A program made the position numbers and the translations under genes. Of a DNA stretch of 43,530 bases, positions 23,727-30,261 are shown in pieces. Every line of letters begins with the position of its first letter. Position 1 is the stretch's first letter. The notes under the pieces were generated by a model. It was not told where the DNA came from, made no database searches, and was given only the letters and a program-made list of their open reading frames with translations. Source of the stretch: Actinomycetota bacterium (GTDB taxonomy: Bacteria; Actinomycetota; Actinomycetes; Actinomycetales; Microbacteriaceae); contig SXMH01000166.1 in NCBI GenBank assembly GCA_005777405.1, positions 1 to 43,530 of the forward strand. Reading direction: 5' to 3'.

Positions 23727-24593
23727 TCAGCGCAGCCCGAGCTCGACCGCAGCGACCTCGCGCACGTGCTCACGCCAGTCGACGAGCTCGGGATACTGCT
23801 CGAAGAACTCGACCTTGAGCGCAGCGGTGTCACCGAGATCGGCGAAGGGGTCGTCGTCGTTCGCGACCACGAACACGGTGACGCTCTCGGCGAAGTCTTC
23901 GAGCGGGTTGGTCGCGGCGTACTCGCTGACGAAGTCGGCGCTGTGGGTCGTGAAGAAGTCTTCGGCGAGCACTGGGCTGTCGTTGTGCACGTCAGGATGC
24001 TTGCTGTAGCCCGCCCAGAACTCGTCATAGAACTGCCACAGGTACGACTCGTCAGTGAGGCAGCCCTGTGTCAGCACGAGCGTGGCGCAGTCAGCGACAT
24101 CGCCCTCGAGGCTCGACTCATCGAACTGCTCGACCTCGAGGCTGAGCACGTGCGACCACTCGTGCACGAGGGTCGACACGAGCTGAGCTTCGTCGTCTGC
24201 AGCCGAGAGGTTGACCGCGAGCGTGAACTGACGGATGCCCGGGTCTTGAAAGACGTAGGCGAGAGCACTCGACTGCGGGGCTTCTCCCGCGCGGTACTGC
24301 GTCACGAGTTGCGCCACGTTCTCCTCGCCCGCAAGCCGCACCCACAGTTGCCATGCCTCTGCCGCGAGGCCCTCGGCCTGAGGTTCGAGTGAGGCGTCGG
24401 CGAGCACGTCGAACACCTGCACGTCGCTGAAGCCCTCGTCGTCGTCGAGCACGGTGAGAACGTCATCGGTCGTGCGGTCAGACAGCTCGTCGAACTCGTC
24501 AGCGAAACCGCCCGACAACAGGTCGTTCGCGACGAAGAGGAAGATGCCGGCAATGACCGCGATGACGATGAGCGGCCCGAGAAAACGTCGCAC
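23727..24593 (-). CDS. Membrane-anchored HExxH putative metalloprotease, paralogue 2
   Basis: This 288-aa protein has an N-terminal anchor (FLGPLIVIAVIAGIFLFVAN) and the same exported part as the protein at 16796-17653. LVHEWSHVLSL gives the HExxH zinc site, EDFAESV the candidate third ligand, and ESYLWQFYDEFWAGYSKHPD the shared block. The C-terminus VAAVELGLR also mirrors ELAVELGLR in paralogue 1. Two Cys (in DCATL and QGCL) are conserved in position with two of paralogue 1, suggesting an extracytoplasmic disulphide. It has a GTG start with a TAGCGT promoter. The function is unknown beyond the zinc motif. Confidence 0.75.
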   Translation of the reverse strand: MRRFLGPLIVIAVIAGIFLFVANDLLSGGFADEFDELSDRTTDDVLTVLDDDEGFSDVQVFDVLADASLEPQAEGLAAEAWQLWVRLAGEENVAQLVTQYRAGEAPQSSALAYVFQDPGIRQFTLAVNLSAADDEAQLVSTLVHEWSHVLSLEVEQFDESSLEGDVADCATLVLTQGCLTDESYLWQFYDEFWAGYSKHPDVHNDSPVLAEDFFTTHSADFVSEYAATNPLEDFAESVTVFVVANDDDPFADLGDTAALKVEFFEQYPELVDWREHVREVAAVELGLR

Positions 24594-24597
24594 TCGC

Positions 24598-24945
24598 TCA
24601 CGCTAGCGCAGCAAGGGCCGCACGCACCTCGACCAGGCGCTCGAGAAACGCACGCTCATCGCGGCGGGTGCGCCGCAACCAACTCGTCACCTCGCTGTTT
24701 GACTTGCTCGCGTTGCACGAGCCGCACGCGGGCACGATGTTGTCGACGGTGTAGCGGCCGCCGCGCGCGATGGGCTGCACGCAGTCGCGCTGCAGGGCTC
24801 GATCAGTCGCGCCGCAGTAGGCGCAGCCGTTCCAGAGACCTTGCAGCAGCATCCATTGCTCGGCGGTCAGGTCGTGCTCGACCGCCGCCATGCGACGCGT
24901 GCGACGACGCGCCGCCCTGGCCTTGCGCGAGTTGGGGTGCGGCAC
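24598..24945 (-). CDS. HNH endonuclease domain protein
   Basis: This 115-aa protein is mostly one HNH domain: CAYCGA supplies the first Cys pair, DCVQPIARGGRYTVDNIVPAC holds the central motif (here Asp-Cys with a later Asn in place of the strict first His), and CGSCNASKS the second Cys pair. It is preceded by a basic tract and followed by a helical tail. Stand-alone HNH proteins like this are common in actinobacteria and may act in DNA repair, restriction or nothing known. The GTG start has a TACGCT 6 nt upstream. It ends 4 bp before the start of HExxH paralogue 2, on the same strand, but that gene also has its own promoter. Confidence 0.82.
   Translation of the reverse strand: MPHPNSRKARAARRRTRRMAAVEHDLTAEQWMLLQGLWNGCAYCGATDRALQRDCVQPIARGGRYTVDNIVPACGSCNASKSNSEVTSWLRRTRRDERAFLERLVEVRAALAALA
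24600..24605 (-). promoter_or_regulatory. -10 element of HExxH paralogue 2, leaderless type
   Basis: TAGCGT lies 6 nt before the GTG at 24593 and overlaps the end of the HNH gene. It is the same hexamer and spacing as for paralogue 1. Confidence 0.55.
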
Positions 24946-24951
24946 GGGCCC

Positions 24952-24957
24952 AGCGTA
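24952..24957 (-). promoter_or_regulatory. HNH gene -10 element, leaderless type
   Basis: TACGCT lies 6 nt before the GTG at 24945, with no SD. Confidence 0.5.
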
Positions 24958-25087
24958 GAGCGCGGGCGGAACGCTGAGGGTGAAGGCGATGCGCGATTCT
25001 CACAGCCCGCTGCCAGCCTCGCGGGAACCGATTCGCACGTGCGACTGTTGTGCTTCAGTGACGCCGCACCCAGCGGCGAACGTCACG

Positions 25088-25113
25088 CCGGTGACCTCAC
25101 ACCCGGTGACCTC
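25088..25113 (+). repeat. Tandem direct repeat upstream of msrB
   Basis: CCGGTGACCTC occurs twice (25088-25098 and 25103-25113) at a 15-bp period. The second copy runs into the GAGGAGG ribosome site. It could be an operator or chance. Confidence 0.4.
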
Positions 25114-25124
25114 GAGGAGGAATC

Positions 25125-25568
<444 letters not shown>

Positions 25569-25601
25569 AGCGATGACCGGTAGGTTCGCGGCCACGGGTG
25601 T

Positions 25602-25607
25602 TAGCGT
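25602..25607 (+). promoter_or_regulatory. CDP-alcohol phosphotransferase gene -10 element, leaderless type
   Basis: TAGCGT lies 6 nt before the GTG at 25614, which supports that start. Confidence 0.5.
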
Positions 25608-25613
25608 CGCGAC

Positions 25614-26360
25614 GTGACTACGACGTCAAGCGCGGGCGGCGTGCGGCTGTTTCCGTTGCGGCCGAGCGACCCGCCGGTGGTGCGCTTCGTCACGCTCGCC
25701 CCGCTCGGTCTTGCACTCGTCGCTGGGCTCGGCCTCGCGTTCTTCGCTGAGGCCGGGCCCCTCGCACTCATCGCGGGGCTCGCGACGTTCGCGATCGGAG
25801 CCGGGGTCGCGGCGTGGCGCCTGCACCGTCGCCACCCGCACGCTCGACTCGGCTACGCCAATGCCATTACCCTGTTGCGGCTTGCTCTCGTCTCGACGCT
25901 CGTCATTCCCCTTGTCGGCGCCTCTCCCGCGCCCATTCCCATCATGATCATCGCGACGATCTCGTTGAGCCTTGACGGTGTGGACGGTTGGCTTGCTCGA
26001 CGTCAAGGCCTCGCCTCTGACGTGGGAGGCAGCTTCGACATGGAGGTCGATTCGGTCTTCGCTCTCGTGCTCGCCGCCCTCGCCGCGGTGGTCGGTGGCG
26101 CGCCGTGGTTCGTGCTGCTGCTCGGGTTGCCGCGGTATCTCTTCTGGGTGGCCGGCGCGATCTGGCCGTGGCTCTACGACCCGCTGCCGCCGCGGTACAG
26201 CGGCAAAGTGGTCTGCGTCGTGCAGCTCATCGTGCTCATCGCGCTGCAATCGCCGTGGGTGCCGACCCCGGTCGCGGTCGTGCTCATTATCGGCACGCTC
26301 GCGGCGCTTGGCTGGTCGTTCGGTCGCGACATCGTGTGGCTGTGGCGTCGACGCCGGTAG
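25614..26360 (+). CDS. CDP-alcohol phosphatidyltransferase family protein
   Basis: This 248-aa membrane protein has the CDP-AP motif starting DGVDGWLARRQGLASDVGGS (about 121) and ending in FDMEVD, which fits the family pattern DGx2ARx8Gx3Dx3D with all four Asp present. About six helices surround it. The enzyme swaps CMP for an alcohol or sugar phosphate in phospholipid synthesis. The N-terminal segment with two extra helices before the motif is longer than in PgsA. Its end overlaps a candidate start of the LPG-flippase-like gene, so the two may act together on a modified lipid. The alcohol used is unknown. Confidence 0.88.
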   Translation: MTTTSSAGGVRLFPLRPSDPPVVRFVTLAPLGLALVAGLGLAFFAEAGPLALIAGLATFAIGAGVAAWRLHRRHPHARLGYANAITLLRLALVSTLVIPLVGASPAPIPIMIIATISLSLDGVDGWLARRQGLASDVGGSFDMEVDSVFALVLAALAAVVGGAPWFVLLLGLPRYLFWVAGAIWPWLYDPLPPRYSGKVVCVVQLIVLIALQSPWVPTPVAVVLIIGTLAALGWSFGRDIVWLWRRRR

Positions 26361-27292
26361 AGCCTGCGGGGCGACGCCGCCGGTGGATGCTCCGCCTCGT
26401 GCAAGCACTCGTCACGGTCGCTCTGCTCGCGCTCTTGTGGCAAGTCGCCGACGGCGGGCGCGCTCTCGAGGCTCTCGCTTCAGCGCAGGCGGGCTGGATG
26501 CTCGCCACCCTTGCCGCCCTCACCCTGCACACCGTGCTCGCCGCCGAGCGCTGGCGTCTCACGGCGGCCGCACTGGGGCTGCACCTCGGTCACGGCTATG
26601 CGCTGCGCGAGTACTACTTGGCGCAACTCGTCAACTCCACCGTGCCCGGCGGTGTCGTCGGCGATGCGGGCCGCGCGGTGCGCACGCGCGAGCAGGCAGG
26701 GCTCACGATCGCGGCGCAGGCCGTGGTCGTCGAGCGGTTCGCCGGGCAGGTCGCACTGCTCGCCACGATGATCATCGCGATCACGGTCACCTGGCTCGTT
26801 CCGGGCGGGTTCGACTGGCCCCCGTGGATGCTCGGCCTCGCCGCCACGATCACTCTCGCCGCAGTGGCGCTGCTGGGTGTGTTGCTCGCCGCACGGTGGC
26901 TGCCCGGTCGCGTCGGGCCGCGCATCGCCGAACTCTCGCGCACAGCCGGCCTCGCGTTGCTCGGCCGCCGCGTCGCGCTGCCGCAACTCGCGCTCAGCGC
27001 CGGCACGACGGCGTGCATCCTGTTCGCATTCTTCAGTGCGGCGGCAGCGGTTGACCTGCACCTGTCGTTCGCCGCCGTGGTGACGCTCGTGCCGCTCATC
27101 CTGCTGACGATGCTCGTGCCGCTCACCATCAGCGGATGGGGACTGCGGGAAGGAGCCGCTGCGGCACTCTTGCCACTCGCGGGCGCGACTGCCAGCGCGA
27201 GCCTCGCGGCGAGCGTCGTCTTCGGCCTCGTCGCCCTCGTCGCGGTGCTGCCGGGTCTCGCGGTGGTCTGGGTGAGGCGTCGAGCCGGCTAA
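26342..27292 (+). CDS. Lysylphosphatidylglycerol synthase TM region/UPF0104-like membrane protein
   Basis: This 316-aa integral membrane protein has about eight helices and the family pattern LREYYLAQLVNSTVPGGVVG (about 90), then RAVRTR, and late ISGWGLREGAAAALL. It matches the AglD/MprF-type flippase domain, often encoded beside glycosyl- or phosphotransferases in lipid or cell-wall pathways. The track start lies out of frame deep in the CDP-AP gene. I take the GTG at 26342, overlapping that gene by 19 bp; an ATG at 26387 is the alternative. There is no good SD for either, which fits coupled translation. Confidence 0.8.
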   Translation: MASTPVEPAGRRRRWMLRLVQALVTVALLALLWQVADGGRALEALASAQAGWMLATLAALTLHTVLAAERWRLTAAALGLHLGHGYALREYYLAQLVNSTVPGGVVGDAGRAVRTREQAGLTIAAQAVVVERFAGQVALLATMIIAITVTWLVPGGFDWPPWMLGLAATITLAAVALLGVLLAARWLPGRVGPRIAELSRTAGLALLGRRVALPQLALSAGTTACILFAFFSAAAAVDLHLSFAAVVTLVPLILLTMLVPLTISGWGLREGAAAALLPLAGATASASLAASVVFGLVALVAVLPGLAVVWVRRRAG

Positions 27293-27834
27293 GAAGTCTC
27301 GACCGCGTCAGTGAATCGATCGCACACCATGACGAGCGTCGACAGCCCTCGCGAGGTCGCGGGCACGCCGAGCACGAACTCGACGAGCGGTGTGCCGTTG
27401 CTCTGCCGATCTCGATGATTGAGCGTCACGACCCAGCCGGGGCCCGAGTCGAGCACCGTGCAATGCGCGCGGCGCTCCGCCTCGATGAGCCGCGGGTCGT
27501 CTGACTGCAGCGCCGGGCCATCGTGCAGCGTGAGCTCGCGTCGTTCGGAGTCGCCCTCGACGCCGTGCTCGGCGACGAGAGCACGCAGGGCGTCGAGCGG
27601 CATCGAGAACGCCTCGCGCTCGACACCTGCCTCCACCGCGAGCACCTCGACCGCACGGTGCGCGATCGCCGTTGCCTCGTTGTCTGGCGCTTGCAGCACG
27701 ATGGTGCCGTTGCTGCGAACACTCGTCGCCGACACCGCGCCCGCCTTGGTGAACGCGTGCAGCACCTGCTCGGTCGACGGATGCCCTCGCTGGCCGAGAT
27801 TCACGTTGCGCACCAGTGCGACATGCAGGCTCAC
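27289..27834 (-). CDS. DUF1697 family protein
   Basis: This 181-aa protein begins VALVRNVNLGQRGHPSTEQV and continues with AFTKAGAVSATSVRSNGTIV, the opening blocks of DUF1697 (usually LLRGINVGG and similar), although the glycine-rich stretch is altered. No function is known for the family. Its start overlaps the DUF5997 gene, and its stop overlaps the convergent membrane-protein gene by 4 bp. Confidence 0.78.
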   Translation of the reverse strand: MSLHVALVRNVNLGQRGHPSTEQVLHAFTKAGAVSATSVRSNGTIVLQAPDNEATAIAHRAVEVLAVEAGVEREAFSMPLDALRALVAEHGVEGDSERRELTLHDGPALQSDDPRLIEAERRAHCTVLDSGPGWVVTLNHRDRQSNGTPLVEFVLGVPATSRGLSTLVMVCDRFTDAVETS

Positions 27835-28295
27835 CGCTCGTCGAGGTCCTCATTGAGAAAATCGTTGTCGGCAGCACTCGCCGCGGTTGCCGGGCGCTCA
27901 CCGATCGCCGAACCGGGCGGGCGACCCGTGCCGGGCGCGTGCTTCTCGCGCTCGTCTACGAGCCACTCGGGCATCTCGTCGAGCAGGGCGCGAATCTCGG
28001 CGGTCGTCATCTTGTCGCTCACTCCCCCGCGGGCGAGCGCCGAGTTCGACACGCCGAGCCTGCGCGACACCTCACTGCGCGGGTGCGGGCCTTCGCGGCG
28101 GAGGGTGACGAGCCACTCGGGCGGAGCATCCAGCATCGCCTGCAGAGCCGTGCGCGAGATCGGCGTCGCCTGAAACTCTTCGGGCGTGGCAGGGAGGAAG
28201 ATGCCGAGCTTCTTCGCGGCCGTCGCCGGGCTCAAGAGCTGCTCTTTCGGCGGCTTCGGCTGCTGGCGGCGATCTTCACGCGGGGCATCGGTCAT
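27831..28295 (-). CDS. DUF5997 family protein
   Basis: This 154-aa protein shows SPATAAKKLGIFLPATPEEF and TALQAMLDAPPEWL near the N-terminus, which I recognise from the actinobacterial DUF5997 family. It has no characterised activity. A helical middle (PHPRSEVSRRLGVSNSALAR) looks like it could bind nucleic acid. The ATG at 28295 has TACGCT 6 nt upstream, so the track's much longer version (start 29162) is not real. It is divergent, 54 bp away, from an HTH-less LysR-like protein; the pairing is recurrent in actinobacteria as I recall. Confidence 0.8.
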   Translation of the reverse strand: MTDAPREDRRQQPKPPKEQLLSPATAAKKLGIFLPATPEEFQATPISRTALQAMLDAPPEWLVTLRREGPHPRSEVSRRLGVSNSALARGGVSDKMTTAEIRALLDEMPEWLVDEREKHAPGTGRPPGSAIGERPATAASAADNDFLNEDLDER

Positions 28296-28301
28296 GTGTC
28301 G

Positions 28302-28307
28302 AGCGTA
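28302..28307 (-). promoter_or_regulatory. DUF5997 gene -10 element, leaderless type
   Basis: TACGCT lies 6 nt before the ATG at 28295. Its mirror promoter is at 28338-28343. Confidence 0.55.
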
Positions 28308-28337
28308 CGGGAGGACGGCGTTGCCGCGACGCGCGGC

Positions 28338-28343
28338 TAGCCT
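28338..28343 (+). promoter_or_regulatory. LysR-like gene -10 element, leaderless type
   Basis: TAGCCT lies 6 nt before the ATG at 28350. The divergent DUF5997 promoter is only 30 bp away, so one bound protein could affect both. Confidence 0.55.
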
Positions 28344-28349
28344 GAAGCC

Positions 28350-28916
28350 ATGGCCGCGCCGCGCAATGCTCCTCTGCACGTGGCATTCGTGCCCGGCGTG
28401 ACGCCCACCAAGTGGGAACGCATCTGGCGCGAACGTCGACCACCCGGTCACATCTACCTTGAGCCGCACACGCAAGCCGCGGCACTCGCCGCGCTCACGG
28501 CAGGTGAGGCTCACATGGCCCTGCTGCGTGACGTCGAGGCCGACGACGAGTGGCATGCGATTCAGCTCTACCGCGAGAACCCCGTCGTTGTCGCACCGCG
28601 AGGCTCGCTCGTTGCAGGGCTCGATGACCTGTCGCTCGCCGAGCTCACGGAGCTCGGCGACATCACCGTGCACCCCGTTGACCTCATCGACAGCGACGGC
28701 AGCGACGCGATCGAGCTCGTCGCCGCCAACGTCGGTGTCGCGATCATGCCGCAATCGGTCGCTCGCGCGCTCTCGCGCAAAGACGTCGTCGCCCGCCCGC
28801 TGCGCGATGCTCCCGACACCAGCATCTCCCTCGTGTGGCCCGTCACCGGGGCGCACCCACTGTGCAACGAGTTCATCGGCATCGTGCGAGGACGCACGGC
28901 CAACAGCTCGCGGTGA
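28350..28916 (+). CDS. LysR-type substrate-binding domain protein without a DNA-binding domain
   Basis: This 188-aa protein resembles only the effector-binding half of LysR regulators. It starts PLHVAFVPGVTPTKWERIW, has ELTELGDITVHPVDL mid-way and VAANVGVAIMPQSVARAL late. The first 60-90 residues of a LysR protein (the winged helix) are missing and there is no room for them, because a leaderless promoter fixes the ATG. It could bind a small ligand and act on a partner, possibly the divergent DUF5997 protein. That is inference from pairing. Confidence 0.82.
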   Translation: MAAPRNAPLHVAFVPGVTPTKWERIWRERRPPGHIYLEPHTQAAALAALTAGEAHMALLRDVEADDEWHAIQLYRENPVVVAPRGSLVAGLDDLSLAELTELGDITVHPVDLIDSDGSDAIELVAANVGVAIMPQSVARALSRKDVVARPLRDAPDTSISLVWPVTGAHPLCNEFIGIVRGRTANSSR

Positions 28917-28944
28917 GCTTCCAGCAACAGCACAATCGCAAAGG

Positions 28945-29202
28945 TCAACGCGACGCGCGATAAAAGCCCCACACGTTGTTCGAAAGCTCACCAGCTGCAA
29001 ATGTGATGCTTCGTCCATCGCGCTCGATGACGTAAACGTTGGCATCGTGAATCTGTGTGGGATACGCGGGATGACGAACCTCCACGCGTTCGTGCGCTGA
29101 GATCCACGAATGTTCCCACGGGTTGATTCCATCAATGTCGATCGGATCACCTTCGTACACAACGCCTACAGCAACCCAGTTGTCAGAAGGATCGTGCTGC
29201 AT
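28945..29202 (-). CDS. Small hypothetical protein
   Basis: This 85-aa protein is unrecognised. It starts at the ATG at 29202, with TATTCT exactly 6 nt upstream, and is rich in aromatic residues and Asn (PWEHSWISAHERVEVRHPAY and ELSNNVWGFYRAS). The pattern suggests a small beta-rich soluble protein with no membrane segment. The base composition looks less GC-rich than its neighbours, hinting at recent transfer. It is divergent from the 131-aa hypothetical. Confidence 0.65.
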   Translation of the reverse strand: MQHDPSDNWVAVGVVYEGDPIDIDGINPWEHSWISAHERVEVRHPAYPTQIHDANVYVIERDGRSITFAAGELSNNVWGFYRASR

Positions 29203-29208
29203 GGGCAA

Positions 29209-29214
29209 AGAATA
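29209..29214 (-). promoter_or_regulatory. -10 element of the 85-aa hypothetical, leaderless type
   Basis: TATTCT lies 6 nt before the ATG at 29202. Confidence 0.5.
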
Positions 29215-29245
29215 CCGGGGCTCGCCTCGCAGCCGAAGCGACGAC

Positions 29246-29251
29246 TAGCCT
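29246..29251 (+). promoter_or_regulatory. -10 element of the 131-aa hypothetical, leaderless type
   Basis: TAGCCT lies 6 nt before the ATG at 29258. Confidence 0.55.
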
Positions 29252-29257
29252 CGGCGC

Positions 29258-29653
29258 ATGACTGCCGCCATTCCCTCCGACGGGGTCGAGCACCGCCGCG
29301 ACGACGGCGAACGGCTCGGGTGGATTCACCCCGACGGCGAGCTGTACACCGCCGTCGACGTGCTCGGCCGCGAGATCGTGGCGCACGTCGAGTGGCTCGA
29401 CGCCGAAGCCGCCCTCGACGCGCACGGCCTCGCCTGGCTCGCCGAACCCGGGGGCATCGCGCTCGACGACGGCTCGCCCCAGCGCGTGCGCATCAGTCAG
29501 TTGAGCCCCGCCGGCATCACCGTCGTCGACGACGACTGGGGCGCTGCCGCGGCCGTCGGCAGCGGGATGCTCGAGCGCAGCCTGCCATGGCCCGCGCCCG
29601 CGGGGTTGCAGCCGTGGAGTTCGACCGGCACACAGAGCTCGACCGGCGCCTAG
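29258..29653 (+). CDS. Hypothetical acidic protein
   Basis: This 131-aa protein is unrecognised. It is acidic, with no membrane segment or Cys. The first 90 residues have a regular strand pattern (RLGWIHPDGELYTAVDVLGR, then HVEWLDAEAALDAHGL), and it ends in a Ser/Thr/Gly-rich tail. Coding is supported by the leaderless promoter and by GC-biased third positions in this frame. It converges on the YdcF-like gene with 8 bp between stops. Confidence 0.65.
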   Translation: MTAAIPSDGVEHRRDDGERLGWIHPDGELYTAVDVLGREIVAHVEWLDAEAALDAHGLAWLAEPGGIALDDGSPQRVRISQLSPAGITVVDDDWGAAAAVGSGMLERSLPWPAPAGLQPWSSTGTQSSTGA

Positions 29654-29661
29654 ACGCCTCG

Positions 29662-30261
29662 CTACACGTCTTGCGGCGAGACGAGGCTCGGGCGCTGCAA
29701 CTCGTGCAAGATGATGCCTCGACCCATGGCGTTGGTGTGCCACGAGTCGGGCCCGGCAAGCGGACCCGTCGCACTGACATAGGCGGCATGCTGCAACGAG
29801 AGCGGCAGGCTCGCGTACACGTGCCTGCGGTGAAAGCCTGACGAGACGATCGCCACAGGGACCGTGCTGGGGTCGCCCAGGCGCTCGGCGATCAATCGTT
29901 CGGCGTGAATGAGGTTGCCGGGAGTGTTCGTTGAGTGCTCATCGATGAGCACACGGTCGTCGGCAACGCCGTGTCGCATGAGCACCGCCTGAATGACCTC
30001 GGCTTCAGGCACCCCGTTCGATGCGAGGTTCGCCCCGCACGCCACGAAGATCACGTTCGGCCGGGCACCGAACAACTCTGCGGCGCGCTCCGCTTTGTAG
30101 GCGCAATTGCGACTGCCGAGCACGACGCACACCTCGACGTCGGCGAGAACACTCGCGGGCGGGTCGGGCGCGAACAGCACCGCGTTGACCTCGTCGATGA
30201 GCGCTAGCGAGAGCGGAGCATCCACGTCGCCGATCGCATTCCAAGCCGGGTTGTACTTCAT
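29662..30261 (-). CDS. YdcF/DUF218-like protein
   Basis: This 199-aa protein has CVVLGSRNCAYKAERAAELF (about 46), FVACGANLA, VLIDEHSTNTPGNLIHAERL (about 103) and VAIVSSGFHRRHVYASL, the order of conserved blocks in the DUF218/YdcF family (roles linked to envelope or vancomycin sensitivity; E. coli YdcF binds SAM). It lacks the N-terminal membrane helices of SanA/ElyC-type members, so it is probably cytoplasmic. Its start overlaps the stop of the GT2/ATP-grasp gene by 4 bp, so the two probably work together on a surface glycan. Confidence 0.85.
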   Translation of the reverse strand: MKYNPAWNAIGDVDAPLSLALIDEVNAVLFAPDPPASVLADVEVCVVLGSRNCAYKAERAAELFGARPNVIFVACGANLASNGVPEAEVIQAVLMRHGVADDRVLIDEHSTNTPGNLIHAERLIAERLGDPSTVPVAIVSSGFHRRHVYASLPLSLQHAAYVSATGPLAGPDSWHTNAMGRGIILHELQRPSLVSPQDV

